A stretch of 64,000 nucleotides of DNA from positions 744,001 through 808,000 of the forward strand of contig NZ_CP087138.1 in the NCBI RefSeq assembly GCF_021650705.1. Direction: 5' to 3'. The translations under genes were made by a program, and so were the position numbers. Below, one piece after another: positions 26,644 to 38,200 of the stretch (its first letter is position 1; every line of letters starts with the position of its first letter). The notes beneath the pieces were generated by a model. That model did not search any database. It saw only the letters and a program-made list of their open reading frames with translations, and was not told the DNA's origin. The stretch comes from Pseudomonas sp. KNUC1026 (GTDB lineage Bacteria; Pseudomonadota; Gammaproteobacteria; Pseudomonadales; Pseudomonadaceae).

Positions 26644-27999
26644 ATGAGCGCGCTCTACATGATTCTCGGCACCCTGGTTGCACTGGGTGTGCTGGTCACC
26701 TTCCATGAGCTTGGCCATTTCTGGGTCGCGCGCCGCTGTGGCGTGAAGGTACTGCGGTTTTCCGTGGGCTTCGGTACGCCGCTGGTGCGCTGGCATGACC
26801 GCCATGGCACCGAGTTCGTGGTTGCGCTGATTCCCTTGGGCGGTTACGTGAAGATGCTCGACGAGCGGGAGGGCGACGTGCCCGCCGTGCTGGCGCATCA
26901 GGCATTCAACCGCAAGCCGGTGCTGCAACGCATCGCAATCGTGGCTGCAGGCCCGATTGCCAACTTCCTCCTCGCGATTGTGTTTTTCTGGGCGCTGGCA
27001 ATGCTGGGCACCCAGCAGGTACGGCCGGTGATCGGCCAGGTACAACCGGGTAGCCTGGCGGCTGTCGCGGGCCTGGCCCCTGGCCAGGAAATCGTCTCGG
27101 TCGATGGCCGGGAAGTGCAAGGCTGGGCAGGCGTGAACCTGGCGCTGGTCAGGCGCCTGGGTGAAACGGGCGGCCTGGCCCTGGGCGTTATCCAGGAAGG
27201 CAGCACCCTGCCGGTGGTGCATCAGGTGCAGCTTGATCGCTGGCTGCAGGGTGCCGATGAACCAGACCCGATCCGCTCGTTGGGCCTGCAACCGTGGCGG
27301 CCGGCGCTGGAGCCGGTGCTGGCCGAGCTCGATCCTGAAGGGCCGGCGCAGGCTGCGGGATTGCGAGCCGGCGACAAGCTGCTCGCGCTGGACGGCCAGG
27401 CGCTGGGCGACTGGCAGCAGGTGGTTGATCGGGTACGTGAGCGTGCTGGCGCCAAGGTGATTTTCAGCATCCAGCGCGGTGATGAGCGCCAGCAAGTGCC
27501 CGTCACGCTCGCCAGCCGCGGCGAGGGCAAGGCGGCAGCCGGTTACCTGGGTGCAGGTGTGAAACCGGTGCAATGGCCGGCGCAGATGCTTCGCGAGGTT
27601 CGCTATGGTCCGCTTGAGGCAGTAGTAGAGGGTGCGCGCCGTACCTGGTCGATGAGTGTGTTGACCCTTGATTCGCTGAAGAAAATGCTGTTCGGCGAGC
27701 TATCTGTAAAAAACTTGAGTGGGCCGATAACCATTGCTAAAGTGGCGGGCGCTTCGGCCCAGTCGGGCCTTGGGGATTTTTTGAACTTCCTGGCGTACCT
27801 GAGCATTAGCCTTGGAGTTCTGAATTTGCTGCCCATCCCTGTACTGGATGGCGGGCATTTGCTGTTTTACCTGATCGAGTGGGTGCGGGGCCGTCCCGTA
27901 TCGGATCGGGTGCAAGGCTGGGGGATCCAGATTGGTGTCAGCCTGGTGGTCGGGGTCATGTTGCTTGCCCTGATCAACGATCTGGGTCGGTTGTTGTAA
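26644..27999 (+). CDS. rseP: RIP zinc metalloprotease RseP (MucP)
   Basis: RseP is an inner-membrane site-2 protease that cleaves the anti-sigma factor (MucA/RseA) after DegS-type cleavage, releasing the envelope-stress sigma factor. The active site HELGH is at residues 21-25 in the first membrane helix. Two PDZ domains lie about 115-190 and 205-290 (VLAELDPEGPAQAAGLRAGDK). The second catalytic motif PVLDGGHLLFY is near residue 399 in a late membrane helix. Length is 451 residues. It sits just upstream of bamA, as usual, linking stress sensing with outer-membrane assembly. Confidence 0.96.
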   Translation: MSALYMILGTLVALGVLVTFHELGHFWVARRCGVKVLRFSVGFGTPLVRWHDRHGTEFVVALIPLGGYVKMLDEREGDVPAVLAHQAFNRKPVLQRIAIVAAGPIANFLLAIVFFWALAMLGTQQVRPVIGQVQPGSLAAVAGLAPGQEIVSVDGREVQGWAGVNLALVRRLGETGGLALGVIQEGSTLPVVHQVQLDRWLQGADEPDPIRSLGLQPWRPALEPVLAELDPEGPAQAAGLRAGDKLLALDGQALGDWQQVVDRVRERAGAKVIFSIQRGDERQQVPVTLASRGEGKAAAGYLGAGVKPVQWPAQMLREVRYGPLEAVVEGARRTWSMSVLTLDSLKKMLFGELSVKNLSGPITIAKVAGASAQSGLGDFLNFLAYLSISLGVLNLLPIPVLDGGHLLFYLIEWVRGRPVSDRVQGWGIQIGVSLVVGVMLLALINDLGRLL

Positions 28000-28019
28000 C
28001 GCATCGCTCAATTGCGAAC

Positions 28020-28046
28020 CTGCCGCCTGTGCGGCAGTTTGTTTAT
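28020..28046 (+). terminator. Attenuator-like hairpin between rseP and bamA
   Basis: CTGCCGC (28020-28026) pairs with GCGGCAG (28031-28037) around a 4-nt loop and is followed by TTTGTTTATT. It lies 20 bp after the rseP stop and 36 bp before the bamA start. Confidence 0.6.
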
Positions 28047-28072
28047 TGCCGTAAGGAACAAGAAAGGACTTC

Positions 28073-30433
28073 ATGAAACGTCTGCTGCTTACCGCGGTGC
28101 TTTCCGCACTGATGATCGCCGAAGTTCACGCCGAGTCCTTCACTATCTCCGATATCCGTGTCAATGGCTTGCAACGGGTCTCCGCCGGTAGCGTGTTCGG
28201 TGCGCTGCCCATCAACGTCGGTGACACCGCTGATGACACACGCCTGGTGGATTCCACCCGCGCGCTGTTCAAGACCGGTTTCTTCCAGGACATCACCCTG
28301 AACCGTGATGGCAACGTGCTTGTCATCAACGTTGTCGAGCGCCCGTCGATCGCCAGTATCGAGATCGAGGGCAACAAGGCCATTTCCACCGACGACCTGC
28401 TCAAGGGGCTGCGCCAATCCGGCCTGTCCGAGGGTGAGATCTTCCAGCGTGCCACGCTCGAAGGCGTGCGTAACGAGCTGCAGCGCCAGTACGTTGCGCA
28501 GGGTCGCTACTCGGCGTCGGTCGACACCGAAGTGGTCACCGAGCCGCGCAACCGTGTTGGCCTGAAGATCAAGATCAACGAAGGTACCGTCGCTGCCATT
28601 CAGCACATCAACGTGGTGGGCAATACCGTCTTCCCCGAGGACGACCTGCGCGACCTGTTCGAACTCAAGACTTCCAACTGGTTGTCGTTCATCAAGAACG
28701 ACGACAAGTACGCTCGCGAGAAGCTCTCCGGTGACCTGGAGCGCCTGCGTTCCTACTACCTGGACCGCGGCTACATCAACATGGACATCACCTCCACCCA
28801 GGTGTCCATCACCCCCGACAAGAAGCACGTCTACATCACCGTCAACATCAACGAAGGTGCCAAGTACACCGTTCGTGACGTGAAGCTGGCCGGCGACCTC
28901 AAGGTGCCCGAGGACCAGATCAAGGCCTTGCTGCTGGTGCAGAAGGGCCAGGTCTTCTCGCGCAAGGTGATGACCAATACCTCCGAGCTGATCACCCGTC
29001 GCCTGGGTAACGAAGGCTATACCTTCGCCAACGTCAACGGCATGCCACAGCCCCATGACGATGACCACACCGTCGACATCCTGTTTACCGTCGACCCGGG
29101 CAAACGTGCCTATGTCGATCGCATCAATTTCCGTGGCAATACCAAGACCGACGACCAGGTACTGCGCCGCGAGATGCGCCAGATGGAAGGCGGCTGGGCG
29201 TCTACTTACCTCATCGACCAATCCAAGACTCGCCTCGAGCGCCTTGGCTACTTCAAGGAAGTGAACGTCGAAACACCGGCCGTGCCAGGTGTCGATGATC
29301 AGGTTGACGTGAACTACGCAGTTGAAGAGCAACCCTCCGGCTCGATCACCGCCAGCGTCGGTTTCGCCCAGAGCGCGGGCTTGATCCTGGGTGGTTCGAT
29401 CAGCCAGAACAACTTCCTGGGTTCCGGTAACAAGGTCGGCATCGGCCTGACCCGGTCCGAATACCAGACCCGCTACAACTTCAACTTCGTCAACCCGTAC
29501 TTCACCCCCGATGGCGTGAGCCTGGGTTACAACGCCTTTTACCGCAAGACCGACTACGACGAGCTGGATGTCGACGTTGCAAGCTATGCGGTGGACAGCC
29601 TAGGCGCAGGCCTGAACTTCGGTTATCCGATCAGCGAGACCTCACGCCTGAACTTCGGCCTGACCGTGCAGCGCGACAACATCAACACCGGTACCTACAC
29701 CGTTGGCGAGATCTACGACTTCATCAACCGTGAAGGCGATAGCTTCACCAACTTCAAGGCATCGGCCGGCTGGTCCGACTCGACGCTCAACCGCGGTACC
29801 CTGCCGACACGTGGCCACTCGCAGAGCCTGACCTTCGAGACCACTACCCCGGGCAGCGACCTGTCGTTCTACAAGATCGACTACCGTGGCCAGGTGTTCG
29901 CACCGATCACCGACACCTACACCCTGCGCTTCCATACCGAGCTGGGCTACGGCGACGGCTATGGCTCCACTTCGGGCCTGCCGTTCTACGAGAACTACTA
30001 CGCGGGCGGTTTCAACTCCGTTCGTGGCTTCAAGGACAGCACTCTGGGCCCACGCGGCACACCTGCTACCGCCGATCCGGATCAGGACGATGTGGCCTTC
30101 GGTGGCAACGTGCTGATCACCGGCGGCGCCGAGATTCTGTTCCCGATGCCGTTCGTGAAGGATCAGAAGTCATTGCGTACCTCGTTGTTCTGGGACGTGG
30201 GTAACACCTTCGATTCCAAGTGCCAGTACAAATCGAGCAACGATGCAGCGCACCCGGTACGCAATCAGGACTGCGGCACCATCGACTTCTCCAACATGGC
30301 GGCTTCCGTCGGTGTCGGTGTGACCTGGATTACCGCTCTGGGGCCACTCAGCTTCAGCCTGGCGATGCCGGTCAAGAAGCCTGACAATGCCGAGACGCAA
30401 GTATTCCAGTTCTCCCTGGGCCAGACGTTCTGA
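28073..30433 (+). CDS. bamA: Outer-membrane protein assembly factor BamA
   Basis: BamA is the central Omp85 pore that folds and inserts beta-barrel proteins. The 786-residue precursor has a signal peptide (MKRLLLTAVLSALMIAEVHA), five POTRA repeats to about residue 420 (first one FTISDIRVNGLQRVSAGSVF), then a 16-strand barrel. The surface-loop motif VRGF is near residue 648 (GGFNSVRGFKDSTLG) and the protein ends in Phe, the usual outer-membrane signature (FSLGQTF). It is preceded by AAGAAAGGA. skp follows after 44 bp, so the barrel machine and its chaperone are made together. Confidence 0.97.
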   Translation: MKRLLLTAVLSALMIAEVHAESFTISDIRVNGLQRVSAGSVFGALPINVGDTADDTRLVDSTRALFKTGFFQDITLNRDGNVLVINVVERPSIASIEIEGNKAISTDDLLKGLRQSGLSEGEIFQRATLEGVRNELQRQYVAQGRYSASVDTEVVTEPRNRVGLKIKINEGTVAAIQHINVVGNTVFPEDDLRDLFELKTSNWLSFIKNDDKYAREKLSGDLERLRSYYLDRGYINMDITSTQVSITPDKKHVYITVNINEGAKYTVRDVKLAGDLKVPEDQIKALLLVQKGQVFSRKVMTNTSELITRRLGNEGYTFANVNGMPQPHDDDHTVDILFTVDPGKRAYVDRINFRGNTKTDDQVLRREMRQMEGGWASTYLIDQSKTRLERLGYFKEVNVETPAVPGVDDQVDVNYAVEEQPSGSITASVGFAQSAGLILGGSISQNNFLGSGNKVGIGLTRSEYQTRYNFNFVNPYFTPDGVSLGYNAFYRKTDYDELDVDVASYAVDSLGAGLNFGYPISETSRLNFGLTVQRDNINTGTYTVGEIYDFINREGDSFTNFKASAGWSDSTLNRGTLPTRGHSQSLTFETTTPGSDLSFYKIDYRGQVFAPITDTYTLRFHTELGYGDGYGSTSGLPFYENYYAGGFNSVRGFKDSTLGPRGTPATADPDQDDVAFGGNVLITGGAEILFPMPFVKDQKSLRTSLFWDVGNTFDSKCQYKSSNDAAHPVRNQDCGTIDFSNMAASVGVGVTWITALGPLSFSLAMPVKKPDNAETQVFQFSLGQTF

Positions 30434-30477
30434 CGTCTGCCCTTCAACATCACACAAGGTTTCTGCAGGAGTTCATC

Positions 30478-30981
30478 GTGCGCAAGCTCACCCAATTGGT
30501 CATCGTCGCAGCGGCCATGATCGCTACCCCGGCATTTGCCGAAATGAAGGTCGCTGTTCTGAACTATCAGATGGCCCTGCTCGAATCCGATGCCGCCAAG
30601 CGTTACGCTGTCGATGCGGAGAAGAAGTTCGGCCCGCAACTGAACAAGCTCAAGGCTCTGGAAGCCAGTGCCAAGGGCATTCAGGATCGCCTGGTCAGCG
30701 GTGGCGACAAGATGCAGCAAGCCGAGCGCGAGCGCCTGGAGCTGGACTTCAAGCAAAAAGCGCGCGACTTCCAGTTCCAGTCCAAGGAATTGAACGAAGC
30801 CAAGGCGGCAGCCGACCGTGACATGCTGCAGCAACTCAAGCCCAAGCTCGATGGCGCTGTAGAGTCGGTCATCAAGCAAGGCAACTTCGACCTGGTACTT
30901 GAGCGTGGCGCCGTGGTTGACGTGAAGCCTCAGTTCGATATCACCCGCCAGGTGATCGAGCGTATGAACCAGGCCAAGTGA
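30478..30981 (+). CDS. skp: Periplasmic chaperone Skp/OmpH
   Basis: Skp holds unfolded outer-membrane proteins on their way to BamA. The GTG start at 30478 has CAGGAG upstream. The signal peptide [20 protein letters not shown] is cleaved after AFA near residue 21. The mature part is a long basic helical hairpin rich in Lys, Gln and Glu (KAREL-type repeats such as [18 protein letters not shown]). Length is 167 residues. A 7-bp inverted repeat CAGACGT/ACGTCTG covers the bamA stop just upstream. The gene overlaps lpxD by four bases. Confidence 0.94.
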   Translation: MRKLTQLVIVAAAMIATPAFAEMKVAVLNYQMALLESDAAKRYAVDAEKKFGPQLNKLKALEASAKGIQDRLVSGGDKMQQAERERLELDFKQKARDFQFQSKELNEAKAAADRDMLQQLKPKLDGAVESVIKQGNFDLVLERGAVVDVKPQFDITRQVIERMNQAK

Positions 30982-32039
30982 GCAGGGCATTGAGCATAAC
31001 GCTCGGCCAGCTGGCCGCTACGCTGGGCGCCGAACTACGCGGCGCCGAAGCGCTTGAAATTACCGGGCTTGCCACCTTGCAGGAGGCAGGCCCGTCGCAG
31101 TTGAGCTTCCTTGCCAACCCCCAGTATCGAAAGTTTCTCGATACTTGCGCGGCAGGCGCAGTGTTGCTCAAGGCGGCAGATGCAGAGGGCTTCGCCGGTA
31201 ATGCGTTGATCGTGCCCGACCCGTACCTTGCCTATGCACGCATTTCCCATCATTTCGATCCTAAGCCCAGGTCGCCTGCGGGCGTGCACCCCAGCGCGGT
31301 GATCGCTGCCGATGCGGTGGTAGACCCGTCGGCCAGTATCGGCCCTTTTGTGGTGATCGAGGCCGGTGCGCGGATTGGTGCGGGCGTTACGCTCGGCGCC
31401 TATTGCTTCATCGGCGCGCGCTCCGAAGTGGGTGACGGCGGCTGGCTGGCGCCTCGCGTAACGCTGTATCACGACGTACGCATCGGCAAGCGGGTGGTTA
31501 TCCAGTCAGGTGCTGTGCTGGGCGGGGAGGGCTTCGGTTTCGCCAATGAAAAAGGCGTCTGGCAAAAAATCGCCCAGATCGGCGGCGTAGTCGTCGGCGA
31601 CGACTGCGAGATCGGCGTGAATACCGCCGTCGACCGTGGTGCGCTGGCCGACACCGTGCTCGGCAACGGGGTGAAACTCGACAACCAGATCCAGATCGCC
31701 CACAACGTGCAGATCGGTGACCACACCGCGATGGCGGCCTGCGTAGGCATCTCCGGCAGTACCAAGATCGGCCGTCACTGCATGCTGGCCGGCGGAGTTG
31801 GCCTGGTGGGGCACATCGAAATCTGCGACAACGTCTTCATCACCGGCATGACCATGGTGACCCGCTCGATCACCGAACCGGGCGCCTATTCATCAGGCAC
31901 TGCGATGCAGCCTGCCGCAGAATGGCGCAAGAGCGCTGCGCGCATTCGCCATCTTGATGACATGTCGCGGCGGCTCACACAGGTCGAAAAGCGTGTCGAT
32001 GCCGTGACCCAAGGCAGCGCCGCGCCATCTGATGGCTGA
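30978..32039 (+). CDS. lpxD: UDP-3-O-(3-hydroxyacyl)glucosamine N-acyltransferase LpxD
   Basis: LpxD adds the N-linked 3-hydroxyacyl chain in lipid A synthesis. The 353-residue protein has an N-terminal uridine-binding domain ([17 protein letters not shown]) and then a left-handed beta-helix of hexapeptide repeats. The catalytic His lies in [14 protein letters not shown] near residue 240, and a C-terminal helical end follows. It starts at GTG within the skp stop region. fabZ, lpxA and lpxB follow, the usual lipid A cluster. Confidence 0.97.
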   Translation: MSRALSITLGQLAATLGAELRGAEALEITGLATLQEAGPSQLSFLANPQYRKFLDTCAAGAVLLKAADAEGFAGNALIVPDPYLAYARISHHFDPKPRSPAGVHPSAVIAADAVVDPSASIGPFVVIEAGARIGAGVTLGAYCFIGARSEVGDGGWLAPRVTLYHDVRIGKRVVIQSGAVLGGEGFGFANEKGVWQKIAQIGGVVVGDDCEIGVNTAVDRGALADTVLGNGVKLDNQIQIAHNVQIGDHTAMAACVGISGSTKIGRHCMLAGGVGLVGHIEICDNVFITGMTMVTRSITEPGAYSSGTAMQPAAEWRKSAARIRHLDDMSRRLTQVEKRVDAVTQGSAAPSDG

Positions 32040-32046
32040 TATCCGC

Positions 32047-32119
32047 TCACTATCAAGCACGCGCCGCCTATAATCTGCCGTCTTGATCTTATGAAGGGGC
32101 GCCGCGTATAGGCGGCGCC
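32047..32119 (+). promoter_or_regulatory. Possible fabZ promoter and leader hairpin
   Basis: A perfect TATAAT (32069-32074) lies in the 110-bp lpxD-fabZ gap, with only a weak -35 (TCACTA, 32047-32052). Downstream, GGCGCCGC (32098-32105) pairs with GCGGCGCC (32112-32119), which could act as an attenuator or protect the 5' end. Confidence 0.4.
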
Positions 32120-32149
32120 TGACTTTCCATATACAGGCTTTTCCACGAC

Positions 32150-32590
32150 ATGATGGACATCAACGAGATTCGCGAATACCTGCCTCACCGTTACCCGTTC
32201 CTGCTGGTGGACCGCGTGGAGGAGCTGGACGTCGAGGCCAAGCGCATTCGCGCGTACAAGAATGTCAGCATCAACGAGCCTTTTTTCAATGGTCACTTCC
32301 CCGCGCACCCGATCATGCCGGGCGTTCTGATCATCGAAGCAATGGCTCAGGCGGCCGGTATCCTGGGTTTCAAGATGATGGGCGTCACGCCTGCCGATGG
32401 CACCCTCTACTACTTCGTCGGCTCCGACAAACTGCGTTTCCGCCAGCCCGTTCGCCCAGGTGACCAGCTGGTGTTGGAAGCGCGCTTCGTGAGCAGCAAG
32501 CGCCAGATCTGGAAATTCGACTGCGTCGCCACCGTCGCCGGCAAGCCGGTGTGCTCGGCCGAGATCACTTGCGCGGAACAGAAACTATGA
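32150..32590 (+). CDS. fabZ: 3-hydroxyacyl-[ACP] dehydratase FabZ
   Basis: FabZ dehydrates 3-hydroxyacyl-ACP in fatty acid elongation and competes with LpxA/LpxD for the same substrate. The 146-residue hot-dog-fold protein has the catalytic His in [15 protein letters not shown] (first His near residue 49) and the catalytic Glu in [11 protein letters not shown] near residue 63. The start codon is the first of two adjacent ATGs. The stop overlaps the lpxA start (ATGA), consistent with coupled control of lipid A and phospholipid synthesis. Confidence 0.97.
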   Translation: MMDINEIREYLPHRYPFLLVDRVEELDVEAKRIRAYKNVSINEPFFNGHFPAHPIMPGVLIIEAMAQAAGILGFKMMGVTPADGTLYYFVGSDKLRFRQPVRPGDQLVLEARFVSSKRQIWKFDCVATVAGKPVCSAEITCAEQKL

Positions 32591-33363
32591 GTTTGATCGA
32601 CCCTCGCGCGATCATCGATCCCTCGGCGAAGCTCGCCGAGGGTGTCGAGGTGGGCCCGTGGTCGATCGTTGGCGCGGATGTAGAAATCGGTGAGGGCACG
32701 GTCATCGGCCCTCATGTAGTGCTGCGTGGCCCCACGCGGATTGGCAGGTTCAACCGGATCTACCAGTTCTCCTCGATAGGTGAGGACACCCCTGACCTGA
32801 AATACAAGGGTGAGCCCACCACGCTGGTGATCGGCGATCACAACGTCATCCGTGAGGGCGTGACCATTCACCGTGGAACAGTGCAGGATCGGGGCGAAAC
32901 CACTCTGGGCGACCACAACCTGATCATGGCCTATGCCCACATCGGCCACGACAGCGTCATCGGCAACCACTGCATTCTGGTCAACAACACCGCCCTGGCC
33001 GGCCATGTTCATGTGGGCGACTGTGCGATCCTGTCTGGCTATACGCTGGTGCATCAATACGTGCACATCGGCGCCCACGCCTTTTCCGGGATGGGCACTG
33101 CTATCGGTAAGGATGTCCCAGCCTTCGTGACGGTCTTCGGCAACCCGGCCGAGGCGCGCAGCATGAACTTCGAAGGCATGCGCCGCCGTGGGTTCAGCGA
33201 TGCCTGCATGCAGGCCCTGCGCCGCGCCTACAAAACGGTCTACCGAGAAGGGCTTACCGTCGAGCAGGCGCTCACCGCTCTTGAGGCCCCGGCCCAGCAG
33301 CATCCCGAAGTCGCAGTGTTCCGTGATTCGGTAGCGCAGTCCAACCGCGGCATCACTCGCTGA
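32587..33363 (+). CDS. lpxA: UDP-N-acetylglucosamine acyltransferase LpxA
   Basis: LpxA performs the first step of lipid A synthesis, moving a 3-hydroxyacyl chain from ACP to UDP-GlcNAc. The ATG at 32587 ([19 protein letters not shown]) gives 258 residues. A left-handed beta-helix carries hexapeptide repeats, with the catalytic His in [16 protein letters not shown] near residue 120, and the C-terminal helices end in [18 protein letters not shown]. The stop shares a base with the lpxB start. Confidence 0.97.
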   Translation: MSLIDPRAIIDPSAKLAEGVEVGPWSIVGADVEIGEGTVIGPHVVLRGPTRIGRFNRIYQFSSIGEDTPDLKYKGEPTTLVIGDHNVIREGVTIHRGTVQDRGETTLGDHNLIMAYAHIGHDSVIGNHCILVNNTALAGHVHVGDCAILSGYTLVHQYVHIGAHAFSGMGTAIGKDVPAFVTVFGNPAEARSMNFEGMRRRGFSDACMQALRRAYKTVYREGLTVEQALTALEAPAQQHPEVAVFRDSVAQSNRGITR

Positions 33364-34499
33364 TGGAGGGCGCAAAGCCCTTGCTCATCGCCCTGGTGGC
33401 CGGTGAGGCGAGCGGTGACATCCTCGGCGCCGGGTTGATGCGCGCACTCAAGGCGCGCCACCCCGACGCGCGTTTCATTGGCGTGGGTGGGCCGCTGATG
33501 GAAGCCGAAGGCATGCAATCGTACTTCCCGATGGAACGCCTTGCCGTCATGGGCCTGGTCGAGGTGCTGGGCCGCCTGCGCGAGCTGCTGGCGCGGCGCA
33601 AGGCGCTGGTGGCCGACCTGCTTTCAGCCAGGCCGGATCTCTTCGTCGGCATCGATGCGCCTGATTTCACCCTCAATATCGAACTGCAATTGCGCCAGGC
33701 CGGTATCAAGACCGCGCACTATGTCAGCCCATCGGTTTGGGCGTGGCGGCAGAAGCGGGTGCTCAAGATTCGCCAGGGCTGCGACCTGATGTTGACGCTG
33801 TTTCCTTTTGAGGCACGCTTCTACGAGGAGCAGGGTGTGCCGGTGCGTTTCGTCGGGCATTCACTGGCCGATACCATCGCTCTCGAGCCAGACCGCGCGA
33901 CAGCCCGCCAGGCCCTCGGCCTGCCGGAGCAGGCTCAGGTGGTAGCGCTGATGCCGGGGAGCCGAGGCGGGGAGGTGAAACGCCTGGGTGCATTGTTCTT
34001 CGATACCGCCGAGCGACTGCTCGCGCAGCGGCCAGGCCTTCGCTTCGTGCTGCCCTGCGCCAATGCGCAGCGTCGTCAGCAGCTCGAGGCAATGCTGGCC
34101 GGCCGCGCGCTGCCGGTGACGCTGCTCGATGGTCAGTCGCACCTTGCGCTGGAGGCCTGCGACGTGGTGCTGATCGCTTCCGGTACTGCAACCCTTGAAG
34201 CATTGCTGTACAAGCGCCCGATGGTGGTGGCCTACCGCCTGGCGCCGCTGACCTTCTGGCTGCTCAAGCGGATGGTCACAAGCCCATGGGTGTCGCTGCC
34301 CAACCTGCTGGCGCAAAAAGCGCTGGTGCCCGAAGTGCTGCAGGATGACGCGACGCCCGACCGTCTGGCCGAAACCTTGTCGCCGTTGCTCGATGGCCAG
34401 CAGCACCAGACCGAAGGCTTCGATGCCATCCACCGCACGCTGCGCCGTGACGCCTCCAACCAGGCCGCCGAGGCCTTGTTGCAATTGATTCACCGCTAA
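33363..34499 (+). CDS. lpxB: Lipid A disaccharide synthase LpxB
   Basis: LpxB joins UDP-2,3-diacylglucosamine and lipid X into the lipid A disaccharide. This 378-residue GT-B glycosyltransferase of family GT19 shows [55 protein letters not shown], and the donor-site region [20 protein letters not shown]. It begins at the lpxA stop and is followed by rnhB after 19 bp. Confidence 0.96.
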   Translation: MEGAKPLLIALVAGEASGDILGAGLMRALKARHPDARFIGVGGPLMEAEGMQSYFPMERLAVMGLVEVLGRLRELLARRKALVADLLSARPDLFVGIDAPDFTLNIELQLRQAGIKTAHYVSPSVWAWRQKRVLKIRQGCDLMLTLFPFEARFYEEQGVPVRFVGHSLADTIALEPDRATARQALGLPEQAQVVALMPGSRGGEVKRLGALFFDTAERLLAQRPGLRFVLPCANAQRRQQLEAMLAGRALPVTLLDGQSHLALEACDVVLIASGTATLEALLYKRPMVVAYRLAPLTFWLLKRMVTSPWVSLPNLLAQKALVPEVLQDDATPDRLAETLSPLLDGQQHQTEGFDAIHRTLRRDASNQAAEALLQLIHR

Positions 34500-34518
34500 C
34501 ACAGAGGAGCGCTCAGCC

Positions 34519-35166
34519 ATGGCATCCAGGCAGCTGCAAATGGGGCTCGATTTCGAGCTGGTCGAAGAATACGTCGCGGGTGTGGACGAGGTCGGCCGCG
34601 GGCCGCTTTGTGGCCCGGTGGTGACGGCCGCGGTGATCCTGGACCCGGCACGCCCGATCCTGGGGCTCAACGACTCGAAGAAGCTCAGCCAGGCGCGCCG
34701 CGAAGCGCTGTACGACGAGATTCGTGAAAAGGCGCTGAGCTGGCACATCGCCCGCGCCGAAGTGGTGGAAATCGACACCCTCAATATTCTTCACGCCACG
34801 ATGCTCGCGATGCAGCGTGCGGTCGAGGGCCTGCACATCACACCGCGCCGCGCCCTGATCGACGGCAATCGTTGCCCGCGCCTGGCTATGCCTGCCTCTG
34901 CGGTTGTGCAGGGGGACTCCAAGGTTCCGGCCATCGCTGCAGCCTCGATCCTGGCCAAGGTCAGCCGTGACCGGGAAATGGCCGAGATGGAGCTTGCCTA
35001 CCCTGGCTACGGTATCGGCGGCCACAAGGGCTACCCGACGCCTGTGCATCTGGAAGCCTTGGCGCGCCTGGGTGCGACGCCTATCCATCGGCAGTCTTTC
35101 GCCCCCGTACGCGCCGCTCTGGAAGCGCGTGGCGGCTTGATTACCCTGGCAGCGTTGCCTGCATGA
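34519..35166 (+). CDS. rnhB: Ribonuclease HII
   Basis: RnhB cleaves RNA in RNA-DNA hybrids and starts removal of misincorporated ribonucleotides. The catalytic motif [14 protein letters not shown] (Asp, Glu at about residues 21-22) and the later [10 protein letters not shown] and [14 protein letters not shown] segments are all present. Length is 215 residues from the ATG at 34519, which has GAGGAG upstream. The extra N-terminal residues (MASRQLQMG) make an internal ATG start possible. It lies between lpxB and dnaE. Confidence 0.96.
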   Translation: MASRQLQMGLDFELVEEYVAGVDEVGRGPLCGPVVTAAVILDPARPILGLNDSKKLSQARREALYDEIREKALSWHIARAEVVEIDTLNILHATMLAMQRAVEGLHITPRRALIDGNRCPRLAMPASAVVQGDSKVPAIAAASILAKVSRDREMAEMELAYPGYGIGGHKGYPTPVHLEALARLGATPIHRQSFAPVRAALEARGGLITLAALPA

Positions 35167-35169
35167 TCG

Positions 35170-35200
35170 CCGGCAGCGCGTGCTGCCGGTACAATCGTTT
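35170..35200 (+). terminator. rnhB terminator with a possible dnaE -10 element
   Basis: CCGGCAGC (35170-35177) pairs with GCTGCCGG (35182-35189) around GCGT, 3 bp after the rnhB stop, and a run of T follows at about 35198-35203. TACAAT (35190-35195) between stem and T-run could be a -10 for dnaE. Confidence 0.6.
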
Positions 35201-35229
35201 TTTCGCCCATCGCCACAGACAGGATCAGC

Positions 35230-38200
35230 ATGTCGGTCTCTTTCGTCCATCTGCGCCTTCACACCGAATATTCCCTGGTAGACGGCCTGGTCCGGATCAA
35301 GCCGCTGGTCAAGGCACTGGCGGGCATGGGCATGCCGGCGGTGGCGGTTACCGACCAGTCGAACATGTGCTCGCTGGTCAAATTCTACAAGGCCGCCATG
35401 GGCGCGGGCGTGAAGCCCATCTGTGGCGCCGACCTCTACCTGGCGGGCAAGGATGCCGATGCGCCGCTTTCGCGTATCAGCCTGCTGGCGATGAACGGCG
35501 AGGGCTATCGCAACATCACCGAACTGATCTCTCGCGGGTTCATGGAAGGCCAGCGCGACGGCCTAGTGGTGTTGCAACGCCACTGGATCACCGAAGCTTC
35601 TGCCGGTGTGATTGCCCTGTCGGGGGCAAAAGAGGGCGACATCGGGCAGGCGCTGATGGGCAGCAGCCCCGCAGAAGCGGATGCGTTGCTGGCCGGCTGG
35701 ATGAGCACTTTTCCTGGCCGGTTCTACGTCGAACTGCAACGCACCAATCGCGCAGGTGACGAGGAGTACCTCCACGCGGCTGTAGCGCTCGCTGATCGCC
35801 ACGGCGCTCCGCTGGTGGCTACCAATGATGTGCGCTTCATCAAGGCCGAAGATTTCGAAGCGCATGAAACACGGGTGTGCATCGGTGAAGGCCGGGCGCT
35901 GGACGATCCGCGCCGCAACCGTGGCTACAGCGACCAGCAATACCTCAAGAGCGCGGAGGAGATGGCCGAGCTGTTCAGCGACTTGCCCGAGGCGCTGGAA
36001 AACACCGTCGAGATCGCCAAGCGCTGCAACATCGACGTGAAGCTGGGCAAGCACTTCTTGCCCGACTACCCGATCCCCGATGGTATGACCATCGACGAGT
36101 TCTTTCGCAAGGTGTCGTTCGATGGCCTCGACGATCGCCTGGCCGTTGTCTTGCCGCCGGAATCGGAGAATTACGAAGCGCGCAAGCAGGTCTATCTCGA
36201 CCGCCTGAATTTCGAGATCGACATCATCCTGCAGATGGGCTTTCCCGGTTACTTCCTGATCGTGATGGACTTCATCCAGTGGGCCAAGAGCAACGGCGTG
36301 CCCGTGGGCCCCGGCCGCGGCTCGGGTGCCGGCTCGCTCGTTGCCTATGTGCTGAAGATCACCGACCTTGACCCGCTGGAATACGACCTGCTGTTCGAGC
36401 GCTTCCTCAACCCCGAACGGGTATCGATGCCCGACTTCGACGTCGACTTCTGCATGGACGGCCGTGACCGGGTGATCGATTACGTGGCCGACAAATACGG
36501 CCGCAACGCCGTGAGCCAGATCATCACCTTCGGTTCGATGGCGGCCAAGGCGGTAGTGCGTGACGTAGCGCGGGCCCAGGGCAAGTCTTTCGGCCTGGCC
36601 GACCGGCTGTCGAAGATGATCCCGTTCGAAGTGGGTATGACGCTGGAAAAAGCTCATGAGCAGGAGGAGATGCTCCGGGATTTTCTCACCAGCGACGAGG
36701 AAGCTGCCGAAATCTGGAGCATGGCGCTCAAACTCGAAGGGGTTGTGCGTAACGTCGGCAAGCACGCCGGTGGTGTGGTCATCGCGCCAACCAAGCTCAC
36801 CGATTTCTCGCCCATCTATTGCGATGAGTTCGGCGATGGCCTGGTAACCCAGTTCGACAAGGACGACGTGGAAGCCGCCGGCCTGGTGAAATTCGACTTC
36901 CTCGGCCTGCGTACGCTGACGATCATCGACTGGGCCCTGGAGACCATCAACCGCGACTGCGAAAAGACCGGCGAGGCACCGCTCGACATCGCGCACATTC
37001 CGCTGGACGACAAGCCGACCTACGCGCTGCTGCAAAAGGCTGAAACCACGGCGGTCTTCCAGCTCGAATCCCGCGGCATGAAAGAGCTGATCAAAAAGCT
37101 CAAGCCCGACTGCCTCGAAGACCTCATCGCACTGGTGGCGCTGTTCCGCCCAGGCCCGTTGCAGTCGGGCATGGTGGACGACTTCATCAACCGCAAGCAT
37201 GGCCGTGCCGAGCTTGCCTGGCCGCACCCGGACTACCAGTACGATGGCCTGCAGCCGGTGCTTGCGCCCACTTACGGCATCATCCTGTATCAGGAACAGG
37301 TGATGCAGATCGCCCAGGTGATGGCCGGCTACACCCTTGGCGGTGCCGACATGCTGCGCCGGGCGATGGGCAAGAAAAAGCCCGAGGAGATGGCCAAGCA
37401 GCGCGGCGCGTTCATCGAAGGTTGCACGGCCAACAATATCGACCCGAACCTGTCGGGCAACATCTTCGACCTGGTAGAGAAGTTCGCAGGCTACGGCTTC
37501 AACAAATCCCACTCCGCTGCCTATGGCCTGGTGTCGTACCAGACTGCCTGGCTGAAAGCGCACCACCCTGCAGCGTTCATGGCGGCGGTGCTGTCGGCGG
37601 ACATGCACAACACCGACAAGGTCGTGACCCTCATCGAGGAAGTGCGCAGCATGAAGCTGCGCCTGGACACCCCCGACGTGAACATGTCCGAGTTCAAATT
37701 CACGGTGAACCTGGACGGGCGCATCGTCTATGGCCTGGGCGCGATCAAGGGCGTGGGCGAGGGCCCGGTGGAGGCGATCGTCGAAGCCCGCGCCAGCGGC
37801 CCGTTCACCGACCTGTTCGACTTCTGCAGCCGGGTCGACCTCAAACGCATCAACAAGCGCACGCTCGATGCACTGGTGCGCAGCGGCGCACTGGATCGCC
37901 TGGGGCCGTTCTTCAACGATGAGCTCAAGGCGTACCAGGCGACCGTCGACCAGAACCGCGCGACGCTGCTGGCGGCAATGGAAGAGGCGATCAAGTCCGC
38001 CGAGCAAGCGGCCCGCAGCCACGACAGCGGCCATGTCGACCTGTTCGGCGGGCTGTTCGAGGCAGAGGATGTGGATGTCTATGCCAGCTATCGCAAGGCC
38101 CGCCCGCTCGCGCTCAAGGAGCGGCTCAAGGGTGAAAAGGACACGCTCGGCCTTTACCTCACAGGCCACCCTATCGATGAATACGAAACCGAAGTGCGGC